Positions 36,100 to 45,716 of a DNA stretch of 64,000 bases are shown here, piece by piece. Each line of letters opens with the position of its first letter. Position 1 is the first letter of the stretch. Position numbers and translations under genes: made by a program. The DNA is from Symsagittifera roscoffensis. Taxonomy: Eukaryota; Xenacoelomorpha; Acoela; Convolutidae. The stretch spans positions 49,521,618 to 49,585,617 of the forward strand of contig NC_087067.1 of NCBI RefSeq assembly GCF_963678635.1, read 5' to 3'. The notes under the pieces were generated by a model, which saw only the letters and a list, made by a program, of their open reading frames with translations, did not search any database and was not told the origin of the DNA.

Positions 36100-37990
36100 G
36101 AACATCAGGTGATGAGGATATTACTAACTACTATTACTAACTAGTATCATCATTACCAGCAGTTACCCTCCTGTCGATAAATTTAAATTTGTCATTCAGT
36201 CAAATTTGTAAGCATTGATACAATCCTGTCTCTATAAACTCAGTTCTTTCCTGTCCTGATCAAACACCGACCTTTTTTCAAGTTATCGATCTGCGCTTTG
36301 ACTTATCGTAGATGTTACCCAGTACAAAAAAATTTGCGCAAAAGAAAGCTTTTTAAGAGATTCTGATTTCAAAAGGCGGAGGCTTTATTTGAAGTCAAAG
36401 TTATGCAACAAAGGGTCCGAATAACGTTATGTGCGATTAACAATGTGCATTATTTGTTATAGTTTCCAATTTCTCCGTTTTGTTCTCCCATTTTTCCTCA
36501 AATCAGAGAGTTAATATAATCTTTTCTCTCCCCGATTTATTGTGGTCTTTTATCCCATTGATGCAATTTATTCGTTCTTACATTTTTTCACACTTCAAAT
36601 AACATATATCACGCTTCAATGTTTTTACAAAAACTACAAAAGACCTTGCCTCCGCTACCCAAGTGATGATTAAAAATATGGCGCTTGTTTCGGCTTAGGG
36701 CATCAAATTTCCAAAATAATTGGACTAAATTTGCCCCTTTTTATCTTGTCTGTGTTTCACCGCCAAATCAGTCCTGACAAATTAATGTAGCGCACATTTC
36801 AAATTGTTTCTTTTATTAAATTTCAAATCCAATTTTTTCATCTCCATTTGTTGATGATAATTGAGCCACCGATATTTGATAAGTAAATGACTCGGAACAT
36901 CTTTTTTAGTATTTATAAAAATGATTCAGTTATGGTTTTTATCGACGTCGTTAATTGCATCAAAAATCCTGAAAGCCAAACATTTCGGCAAATGGTATTT
37001 TAGAATTATTTAGCACAATCACTTAGCCAGCACTTACAAAAAATTCTTTTTTTTACCTGATCAAGTTTTTTGCTCTCCAGAATAAGTGAAGAAGATTTTT
37101 ACTCCGACCTTTCGCGAAACAGACGGAATTTTGTTTCAGATTGGTTTCCATCCACGCAATTTCATGTATATCAGACAAGGCTCGCAGCAATCAATTGTCG
37201 TGCCCTAATCTTAGTACAACTCCCTCAATAATCCTAAAACACTATCACAAAAGTTACGGCTAGCAATTTCAAACAATTGTTTTAAGAATGTTATTTTTCG
37301 ATCATAGAGAAACTATTGAAGTTAAATAGTGAAGAAATTTACTTCAAATCTAAAACGTTCAAACCACTTGGATGTCTAAAAATCCATTGATACTTGAAGT
37401 TATTTCTCCGCCAAAAAATTAAATTGGGAATCAAGGTTAAAATGCACAAATAGAATTTTTTCTAATTATGTTATTGACTGTTCCCAGAGATTAAACTATC
37501 GATTTTTGAAAAAACACCTTTTCTCAATTATGAAAAAAAACTAAGCTCAGATTGTGAACAACTGTCTTATTGTGTTTGAACGTAGTCAAGTCTGTTTTCT
37601 CATCAAGAAGCAAAAACGTGCGCCGGATACGCACACCAATTGGTGCGTATAGGACTCTGGAATCCGGAGCTAAGCTTTTAGAAAACTTCTAATATGAAAA
37701 CGATATACCCGGACCAAAGTGTAAAATTTAAAAATGAAGATTTAGTTATTGTTTGTGGAAAACCAAATACAAATATTTCAACCTTGTTGTAGCCTTTCAA
37801 CTCATAAAATTCCAAATATATTTTCTCTGCATTTACTAAGAAAGTACATTTTTCTAAAAGAAGCTTTGTTTTTGTTTCATTTTAATTCATATCAATGTTT
37901 GTTTGATCTATTCAACTAATTGAAGAACATAAGTAAAATTTATAACGAAAGTTTAGCTCAGCTGAACGTTTTGCAAGATGGTTTAGCCGA

Positions 37991-37992
<2 letters not shown>
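36100..37992. repeat. 1.9-kb tandem duplication, left copy
   Basis: Opens CAGGTGATGAGGATATTACT and contains TTGATACAATCCTGTC, GTGATGATTAAAAATATGGC, TGACAAATTAATGTAGCGC, GATACGCACACC and TTTGTGGAAAACCAAAT. All recur in order in the right copy at 38042-39780, diverged by many substitutions and indels. No frame is kept open in both. Confidence 0.8.

Positions 37993-38041
<49 letters not shown>
37993..38041. repeat. (TA)n microsatellite between the duplicated copies
   Basis: About 24 uninterrupted TA dinucleotides separate the two copies of the 1.9-kb duplication. Confidence 0.9.
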
Positions 38042-38042
<1 letters not shown>

Positions 38043-39780
38043 CAGGTGATGAGAAAGGATAGCACTAACTACTATGACTAACTAGTTTCATCGATACCAG
38101 CATTTATCCTCCTACCGATAGTTTTAAATTTAGCAATGAATTAGATTTGTAAGCCTTGATACAATCTTGTCAAAATAAATTCAGTTCTGTCTTGATCAAC
38201 CATCTACTTTTTTTTGAAGTTATTGATCTGCCCTTTAACTTAATGTTGTTGTTATCATATCAAAAGAAATCTGCACCAAAGAAAGCTGTCAAAGAGATTC
38301 TAATTTTTGTCGATTTTATTCTCCCATTTTTCTTAAAATGAAAAAAATATTATAATCTATTCTCTCTCCGATTGAGTGTGATCTTTTGCCCATTGTTGCA
38401 ATTTATTCAATCTTCACACTTCAATCACGCTTGAATTTTTGTAGGATTTTTGGAAAAACTACTAAGATCCAGGCCTCAGCTACTCAAGTGATGATTAAAA
38501 ATATGGTACTTGTTTTGGCTTAGGGACTCAAACTTCTAAAATAATCGGACTCAATTTGTCTCTTTATATCTCCTCTGTGTTTCACAGCCAAATCAGCCCT
38601 GACAAATTAATGTAGCGCGTTTTCACTTTTTTTGTTAAATTTTAAATCCAATTTTGTCATTTCCAATAATGAAGGATAATTGAGCAAACCGATATTTGAT
38701 AAGTATTTGACTTGGAACTCCGTGTTGTCAATTCTTTCAAAACTATTATATTATGCTTCATCAACGTCATTATTTTCATCAATCATTTAGAGAATCGTTT
38801 CCTGAAAGCCGAACATTCCGTTAAACATTTTTTTAGAATTATTTAGCACAATTACTTTTCCAGCTCTCACAAAAGATTCTTTTTTACCCGATCAATTACC
38901 CTGCTCTTTTGGTATAGAAAAAAGTGACGAGAATTTATACTCCATTTTTTTGTGAAAAAAAAGGAATTTTCTCTCAGATTAGTTTTCCAAACAATTTGAT
39001 GTATATCAGATAAAGCTAGCAAAATATCAATTGTCGAGCCTTAATCTTACGATAATTCGGAAAATTTATCACAAAAGTTACGGCTAACAATTTCGAACAA
39101 ATTTTTTACTTTGCTTTCTGATCATAGCGATACAATTGACAAAAAATATTGAAGACATTTGCTTCTTATCTAAAAAAGTTCAACCCACTTGCTTGTCTAA
39201 AAAGCGTTCATAATAAAAGTTAACTCGCCGCAAGGAAAAAAGTGGCATTCAACATTAAAATGACCAAACAGAAAAGTTCCAAATTATGTTATTGATTTTT
39301 TAGAGAAGTTAAACTATTGGTATTTGAAACAAAAAACTACTTTTCTTATGAACTTTATGAACCTGTGAAGAATAACTTTTAGCTCAGGTTATGAAACGTT
39401 GTTTTATCGTGTTTGAACCTAACCGAATTTGTTTTCTCATTCAGATGTCAAAATGTGTTCTGGATACGCACACCAGTTAGTGCATGTAGGACTCTCGAAT
39501 CCGGAGCCAAGCTTAAAGGCAAGCTCTAATAAGAAATAAAAATTAACTTACCAAGTTGTTGTAAAGCTTAGGAACGAGCACTTAATTATTGTTTGTGGAA
39601 AACCAAATTCAATTATTCAAACCTTGTTGTAGCCTTTCAATTATTTAAATGTGCGATAAAACTTCACTCAATTTTTTTGTTTAAAATGAAAGTTCTTTTT
39701 TTTAAGTGAAGCTTTGTTTGAAAATCTTGTTTTTTTTGTTTAGTTAAATTCAAAGTTTGATTGATCTAGGTGATTTTCTT
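38042..39780. repeat. 1.9-kb tandem duplication, right copy
   Basis: Begins GCAGGTGATGAGAAAGGATA and follows the left copy through TTGATACAATCTTGTC, GTGATGATTAAAAATATGGT, TGACAAATTAATGTAGCGC, GATACGCACACC and TTTGTGGAAAACCAAAT. The last part of this unit also appears as a fragment at about 61617-61830. Confidence 0.8.
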
Positions 39781-40522
39781 CTTATTGCTGATGCAGTGAC
39801 TTTTATCTTAATTGCTGATTGTGATTCCTTTCTAATTGCTTTTGCTCAAACAAATAATTTTTAAAAGACTCCTTGTTAATCTCTACTCTGCTAAATCTCA
39901 CATTAATCAAAATTACCCCGACGACGAAAACTGAATTGCAAGGAAATAAAAAATAATCTTCATAAAAATAAGTATATTTTATCAAAATAACAAAACAAAT
40001 TTTAACCAAACTCCATGTACATGCTACTAGATGTCATATTAAGGGTTCCCAAGCTTATCACCCCGTGTTTTGTAGCCCCCTTTTTCTTAACCCCCTCTTA
40101 TATAACCCCAAAATCAGATAACCCCACTACAATTTAACCCCTTTTTAAAACCAATTGTTAGAATCAAAGTGAAAGTTACTTGAAAAGGATTCGGAACCAT
40201 ATCGTCGGTAAACATCAAAGCTTTAATTGCGAAAAATTTTGCGAACCAAAATGAGTTAACACGCACGCTCCTCAATGCGTTTTAGATTTGAACAGAAATG
40301 ACCTTGCCGATAGTCTAGTCTAGACTTTGATATGAACTTGAAAACGAATCCGACCGACATGATTCAAATTGGTGCATATACAAAACAGTCCAAAATCATT
40401 TGAATTTCTTGACCTTGATCTTTTGGCGCCGAAAGAATTGATCTACGCTTTGAAAACTCAAACATGGGCTTAATTAAGATCAAAGAGCCAAAGTTGGAAG
40501 AAATTTTCGGATGACAACCAAT

Positions 40523-40594
40523 GGCCTTATGGTATAGTGGTTAAAGCGTTAGTCTCAAACTCTAGAGTTCAAAGGATCGAATCCCTGGCGGCAC
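40523..40594 (+). pseudogene. tRNA-like sequence with pol III promoter boxes
   Basis: TGGTATAGTGG (40530) fits the tRNA A box and GGATCGAATCC (40574) the B box, at normal spacing. A T7 run follows the 3' end at ~40597, as a pol III terminator would. An anticodon stem with loop CTCAAAC would read CAA. The acceptor stem (GGCCTTA against GCGGCAC) and T stem pair poorly, so it is a tRNA pseudogene or a tRNA-derived SINE head, not a working tRNA. Confidence 0.5.
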
Positions 40595-40775
40595 AAATTT
40601 TTTTCCAATTTTCCCAAAAAAGCTGAATTTCGGGTAAATATGATAACGGGTATATCAAGGATACAATAAATGGGTTAACCTTACAGGGTTGGGCGGAGGG
40701 AAAAGAAAAGTCAACACCTTGTATGTATTTATTATTTTGCCGGTTTCAAATCGACTCTAGCTCAATTTTGAAAAA

Positions 40776-41321
40776 TCAAGGAAAATAATTAAACTTGGTA
40801 AATTTTTCAGGGTCACCGAATAAAATAATCCTCTCGTGATCATTTTGCCCGCTGTCAAATCTTATAAAATTTTTGAAAAGTTCGGGTATTTCGAAACTTC
40901 TGTTTGCTGGGGAGACTGGTAAGACTTCTTCTCGTTGCTTGCGCGCTCGTTGTGCGGTGCGAACTAAATTTTCTTTGGATGGTAGGGCTAGTTGAGTGAC
41001 AATGTTGTCTGTAATTGGCTGAATGGCGGTTGCGACTGCGACGGTTGGGGTGTTACTATCGCTTAGCTCCTTGATGTTTTTCAAAACTAGTCGAGCATCA
41101 GGTTTGCCCGTGGAAATATCGTGATTATGTTGACCCCTCGTTTCAATAAAGTTTTCTCCGTCCGTAATTGCTGTTGCGCGGAATTTATGGGTTTGGTACT
41201 TTGAGCAGTTCCAATTTGTTGTTGTCTTGTTTTTTCGGTTAAAGTAATACTCGTGGCCTGATACCGTTAGCATTTGTTTATCTTTCGAAAATAAAGTAAA
41301 ATGGAATGACGCTTCAAACAT
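40776..41321 (-). CDS. FLYWCH-type zinc-finger protein in a TIR element
   Basis: From the ATG at 41321 the frame gives ~181 residues. The open frame extends ten codons upstream, but without ATG. The first ~65 residues match the FLYWCH plan: an aromatic-rich start (MFEASFHFTLF), GHEYYFNRK, W-x-C (NWNCSKYQ), RATAIT and the closing HNH (RGQHNHD). FLYWCH fingers bind DNA or protein and are often attached to MULE-type transposases in invertebrates. The second zinc cysteine, expected after the basic stretch, appears as Phe (THKFRAT), so the finger may be degenerate. The C-terminal ~115 residues (coiled basic RAQRARKQRE, then SFEIPELFKNF) are unassigned. Antisense to the tRNA-like sequence and enclosed by terminal inverted repeats. 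Confidence 0.65.
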   Translation of the reverse strand: MFEASFHFTLFSKDKQMLTVSGHEYYFNRKNKTTTNWNCSKYQTHKFRATAITDGENFIETRGQHNHDISTGKPDARLVLKNIKELSDSNTPTVAVATAIQPITDNIVTQLALPSKENLVRTAQRARKQREEVLPVSPANRSFEIPELFKNFIRFDSGQNDHERIILFGDPEKFTKFNYFP

Positions 41322-41716
41322 TATATCTGATCTGTTAGAGTGGTATAGCAATGGTTAAAGAAATAGGCAGTATGATTTTTTATAAAACTCACAAACGTCT
41401 TTTGTTGCCTTCAATTAGCACCATGTATGTTATCTCTGTTTTAAACGCGTGAGTGAGGGATTATTTCTCTAACTAATCGAAATGCAATCACTTTTGAGAT
41501 GCTAGAGGCATCAAGTGAATTAAGACTAGCTTTTCAGGCCTCAATTAGTAAGCTTAATTGGACTACTCCTGTACTTATAAAAAGGACTTAATTTGAAACA
41601 AATTATCGTCATTAAAAGGGGGTTAAATTGTTGTGGGGTTATCATGTTACGGGGTTATGATATAGGGGGTGTAAACAGAGGGGGTTAAATATCGTAGGGT
41701 TAAAAAGTGGGACACC

Positions 41717-41938
41717 ATATAAAGATGTGCTTCTCGCTTCAAAAATTTGAAATCTGCTGACAACGCTAGGAGTAATTTGGAGCTTTAATTTTTTCAGCCA
41801 TCTCTCTGTGGACTCCGCAACGGCAACAAAATAGCTCAAATGCGGATGACACAACTGTTTGTTTCCCTCGTTTTCAGTTTGTCACGCAATTCGCTTTTAA
41901 TTATCAAAGCACACAGTTTGGGCTTGTAATACTACATC
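41717..41938. other. Spacer to the large LTR element
   Basis: About 220 bp of unassigned sequence between the TIR element and the target-site duplication of the large retroelement. Confidence 0.5.
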
Positions 41939-41942
41939 CTAA
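41939..41942. other. Target-site duplication, left (CTAA)
   Basis: CTAA directly precedes the TG of the left LTR and recurs directly after the CA of the right LTR at 60803-60806. A 4-bp duplication is usual for gypsy-group integrases. Confidence 0.75.
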
Positions 41943-42350
41943 TGAGTTAGGACCGAAGTGTAACTCATAGAGTAATTTCGGATAGGGTACACCGTCTGCT
42001 CGTCACGCTATCTTATTTTCGGCCGGATAGATTCGTGCAACTTCTTAGTCTAATACCGATCCTAATCTTACTCTTATACTATCTAGTCTCAGGTTGTTTA
42101 ACTAGTCTCTGCTAGGCTCAATAGATCTAGGGTATACTGGTTTATTGCGGCTGCTGAAGTGCTCGGGAGAGTCCAACTAATTTCTAAGTTAAATTCAAAT
42201 CTCTCTGGTGCTGAAATTACAAGTAACTTCAGCACTTACAAATAAGTGGGTTGTTAGTTAGATGGATCATGATTGGTTAATATTAAATACTTTACATTGG
42301 TAAAACATTTAATTTATCCAATCATAAAATATAGTTTAGATCAGGTTCCA
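41943..42350 (-). repeat. 3' LTR of the large element
   Basis: 408 bp, identical by eye to 60395-60802. Read on the - strand it begins TGGAACCTGATC and ends CCTAACTCA. It contains CCAAT and a TATA-like CTATATTTTAT near its start, AATAAA (+ strand TTTATT at 42141) as polyadenylation signal, and a perfect 8-bp stem GTGCTGAA...TTCAGCAC at about 42208-42236. Confidence 0.95.
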
Positions 42351-42364
42351 CCCATCCGGGTTTT
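42351..42364 (-). other. Weak polypurine tract next to the 3' LTR
   Basis: On the - strand the bases just before the LTR read AAAACCCGGATGGG. The GGATGGG end could serve as plus-strand primer, but the tract is short and interrupted by C and T. Assigned by position. Confidence 0.35.
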
Positions 42365-43910
42365 ACAGAGTTTTTTAGAACAGTTCTTCTGTAATTCAAG
42401 GGTGGATGATGGACGTTGGTATTTGGCGAACATCATAATTTTCTTTCGCTTCTTCTTGTGACAACGACTGAGTCTCTGCAACAAAGTCAATTCTGATTCC
42501 AGAATGGTTGGCTATGTCAGGTTTTTCTGTTCTTCGGGGAGAACTTCTTTTGTGTCTGATCTAGCTTGGGAATGGCGTGGAGATTGTGCGTGGAGGGGAT
42601 GCCTGGTTACTCGGATCTGTACGTATACTTGAACATCGAGGTGGTCATTGGTCTAGTTCAATGAAGTCCTTTTCTGCGAAGTCAAGTCGTACTCTAAATC
42701 CTTTGAGTTGTGATTGTGAGCGGCATATCGATTGTAGTTGGTCATTCTCTCTCGAGTGTAGTGGGGTCGTTTTGTCTTTTGATGTTCGTCCTTGGTGTTG
42801 TATTCTGATCTATATATTGCATCATGTGATTTTACATTTAATAAAACTTTTATTAGTTTAATATTTTTTAATAATGATTTTAGTTAGTTGTTTTCACAAA
42901 AGCTTTTTGTTTTAGTTCGGTTATTTTGAAGAGTTACTCACACTTGAGTAGCTCTTATTAAAAATAGTGGTGTGGTCACAAAGCGTGGATGTAGCGCGGT
43001 GGGTTAGGCCGGCTATAGAGCATGCTCAGGACGTCCTTTCCTGGTGGGTTAGGCCAGGAGTGGGAGTATGATTTCATGCGGTGTTTGTGAGGGGTCCTGT
43101 TATGTGACAACGTTTTATGTTGGGTTTGTTGTGGTTTTACTTATGTCTTGTTGGTTATGTACTTTTTCCAAAAAGCAAATTGTTTGTGGTATGGGTTTGT
43201 CTTTCGACTTTTTTGTGTTTTATTATTTCTTTCTAAGACTTTGTAATAGTCTTCAAAAGAATAAATTATCCAGTTTTAAACTGGGTTAATCCGGTTTGGG
43301 TACCGTTGGTTTCTTTTTCTAAGTCATGCTGTTATTCTATGATTTGTGGTATTTAGTAAGCTGCGTTGGTTAGTTTTGTTTAGTATATGATTCCTTTCCA
43401 ACCGGGTTAAAGGAAAGTTTGAAACATGTTATTGTATGTTAGAGTTGTTGAGTGTGAAAACTTGAAACTGAAATTCATTATTTTAAACAATTCTTCGTGG
43501 GCGAGCTGTGCGAGTGTGGATAGAATTTCTGTGCGAATGAATGAAAATATCAAAAGGTTAGTACTGCATTTGCATTTATTTAATTTACTACATAGAATTT
43601 AGAAATTTACTGCTAGTTATGGGGGAATTTTAAGATACAAATTTTCATCATATGTAGATTTACTGCTTTTGGGGGAAAATTTTATAAATTAATTTACTGC
43701 ATTGGTATTATATTTATTTAATTGTTGGTGCAAAAGTTTAATAGGGTCTTAAACAGTTTTGAAGAAGTTTGCTATTTTTTATTTTTCTTTTGTGAATTTT
43801 TCAGATGATCTAGGATGAAGGCTAAAAATCTAAAGAAAACATGAATAAAGAATGGTGAGTTTTTAATACTGTAATTAATTAGTAATATTTACTTAATTCA
43901 TACTTACCTG
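42365..43910 (-). other. 3' region of the large element: untranslated with possible accessory exons
   Basis: Between the 601-aa ORF and the 3' LTR. It begins on the - strand with CAGGTAAGTATG, a textbook 5' splice donor, right at the ORF stop. Frames without ATG follow splice-acceptor-like TAG|ATCAGA sites at 42810-42812 (frame 42645-42809) and 42561-42563 (frame 42396-42560). A frame at 42512-42652 sits between them and a 33-aa ATG frame at 42976-43077. GGTGGGTTAGGCC occurs twice near 42998 and 43043; the second sits in a perfect 6-bp stem (TCCTGG/CCAGGA). The strand is A/C-rich, so open frames arise easily and coding is only possible. Confidence 0.4.
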
Positions 43911-45716
43911 TTAGTCGTCGGGGAAAAAACCGTGGGGGAAGATGTCGTGAATTAGTTCTGAAGTTGTTAGTAGTTTAGCTAAGATGCGGATGATATTTTT
44001 AGTCTGAAGCAGTGGCCAAAGCAATTGAAGTGCCTTAATAGTGGTTAGTTCTTCAGTGCCAACTGCAAACTCATAAGGTGTGTTTTGGATTAGATTATAT
44101 AATTTGTGATTGAATTTAGTGTTGTGGATGAATTCTAAAATTGGGATTTCTATAGGTTGTACAAACTCGTGCGGGATAAGGAAGGGTCGGGATTCTTCGG
44201 CGTTGAAGGTCTTGGTAATGGGACAGAAGATGTACATTTGGGTTATGGGGTCATAATTACGAAGAATACCATGGAGGTTAGTGTCTTTAATACAATATGT
44301 GAAATTTAGGAAAAATGGTGAAGTGTATTTGGAATTAATGAATTGAAAACGATGGTGTGGTTGTCTAGAGGGTGTGTGTAGGTCAAAGTGATTTTGGATG
44401 AAACGATAATAACTATATGTGTGGGTCTGTTTAGTGCGCAACATAATATCGTGTGAGCAGTGTAAATCTCTTTCGTGTGGTGCAAGAAAATGAAAGGTTA
44501 GTGAAAATATTTGGAAGCGTTCTTTAAAACTTTCGTATGCTTGTGTGTCTGTTAGTGCTTCTGAAATAATGTGATCAAACTTGCGGTCGAAGATATTTAG
44601 TGTAAATATATATGGTGTCTTGATGAAAAATTTCTCGGTGATTTGTGGATTAGCGAAGCGATCGTCGTCTAAGAATTGATCTTGGTTAGCTCTAATGATG
44701 TTGTGATCGTAGTATTCTAGTGTATATTCATTAGCTCTAGGTGCAGTGTGTGTTTTTAGTGATTTTTTATATCCAACGTAAGTAAATTGTCTAGGTGTTA
44801 GTGGTGTAGTGAGTTGATATAGCATGTCCTTGTTTCGTTCTATATCGATGGAAGTGCTGGATAAAGGTAAGCAAAGAGGGTTAGTGAAATGATAGTATGA
44901 GGTCCAAGAGAGAGTGGGCATTAAAACGTATTCATCTACAAAGTTGCGTGTTTCGTTAGCGTCGTGAGGGGTGTTTAAGGTGTATTGTGGGAATGAGGGT
45001 AAGGTGATGGCTAAAAATTCTTTTGTGTTAGTATGCTTGGGGTGGTTGATGTATTCACGGGCTGTTCCTGGTTTTGCTGGGAAAGGATGGTTGGGGAACT
45101 TTCTTTTAAAAGTGCGGTAAGCTCTATTAGTGTTGAGTGAAGATTCAGTTGATGTGGATGATGGTGCTAATGATTCAGTATAATTTGAAGAGGGTGTAGG
45201 GGTAGGGGGGTTGGATGAATTTATTGTGGAGGAGATTTGGTTTATGGTTGGGGTATTAAGGTGGTAGGGTTGTTGTTGAAGGGTAATAAAATTATCTAGC
45301 TCTGGGGAGATTCGGGGGGTGTCTGGAGAATGAGATGATTGGTCAGAATGGTATGAGGAGTAGGTTGGGGTAACTTGGGAAGCATAAGAGGGTGTCGGAG
45401 TGATTGGGTCAGGGTTATTGGACAATATGGGTTGAAAAGGAGGTTGAGAAAAATTAGAAGGGTTATGAAAATTATTGGATGGGGATGGTTCTGAGTCGGC
45501 AAATTCATCGGGGGTTTCAATATTCGGGTTATTGAGTTGTGAGATGGAATATAAAACTGAGATGTGTGAGTTAGTGTCGGAATTCATGCCTGATGTTACA
45601 TTGCTAGATGGAAAATCGGGTGGCGGAAAAGCAAAAAGTGGTATTATTGGGATTGGAGAGGTAAGATTAGTTGGGTGGGAATTTGATCGGTGTAGTGATC
45701 CAAGTTGGCGGCTCAT
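43911..45716 (-). CDS. 601-aa protein of unknown function downstream of envelope
   Basis: Starts at the ATG of an ATGA overlap with the envelope stop (45713-45716) and ends in TAA at 43911. Residues 1 to ~200 are dominated by S, T, P, N and Q and are probably disordered. From ~205 (AYRTFKRKFP) composition changes to a folded-looking, aromatic- and histidine-rich domain (FTYVGYKKS, LEYYDHNIIR, IFSLTFHFLAPHERDLH) to the C terminus (ELIHDIFPHGFFPDD). No signal peptide, membrane helix or known motif recognised. The position after env suggests a regulatory or virion protein translated by stop-start reinitiation or from a spliced RNA. The stop is followed at once by CAGGTAAGT. Confidence 0.85.
   Translation of the reverse strand: MSRQLGSLHRSNSHPTNLTSPIPIIPLFAFPPPDFPSSNVTSGMNSDTNSHISVLYSISQLNNPNIETPDEFADSEPSPSNNFHNPSNFSQPPFQPILSNNPDPITPTPSYASQVTPTYSSYHSDQSSHSPDTPRISPELDNFITLQQQPYHLNTPTINQISSTINSSNPPTPTPSSNYTESLAPSSTSTESSLNTNRAYRTFKRKFPNHPFPAKPGTAREYINHPKHTNTKEFLAITLPSFPQYTLNTPHDANETRNFVDEYVLMPTLSWTSYYHFTNPLCLPLSSTSIDIERNKDMLYQLTTPLTPRQFTYVGYKKSLKTHTAPRANEYTLEYYDHNIIRANQDQFLDDDRFANPQITEKFFIKTPYIFTLNIFDRKFDHIISEALTDTQAYESFKERFQIFSLTFHFLAPHERDLHCSHDIMLRTKQTHTYSYYRFIQNHFDLHTPSRQPHHRFQFINSKYTSPFFLNFTYCIKDTNLHGILRNYDPITQMYIFCPITKTFNAEESRPFLIPHEFVQPIEIPILEFIHNTKFNHKLYNLIQNTPYEFAVGTEELTTIKALQLLWPLLQTKNIIRILAKLLTTSELIHDIFPHGFFPDD

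Larger units (their letters stand above)
40043..41716. mobile_element. ~1.67-kb element with AACCCC-rich terminal inverted repeats
   Basis: The left arm (about 40043-40150) reads CTTAACCCCCTCTTATATAA, then GATAACCCCACTACAATTTA and ACCCCTTTTTAA. The reverse complement of the right arm (about 41613-41716) reads TTTAACCCCCTCTG, then GATAACCCCACAACAATTTA and ACCCCCTTTTAAT. The arms are ~100 bp, with three to four AACCCC blocks each. Between them lie a FLYWCH-type ORF (- strand) and a tRNA-like sequence. Read as a DNA transposon of unassigned superfamily. No transposase is visible. Confidence 0.65.

Noticed and set aside
40523-40594. Functional tRNA-Leu(CAA)
   Set aside because: Acceptor and T stems do not pair and there is no long variable arm as Leu tRNAs need; kept only as a tRNA-like sequence.
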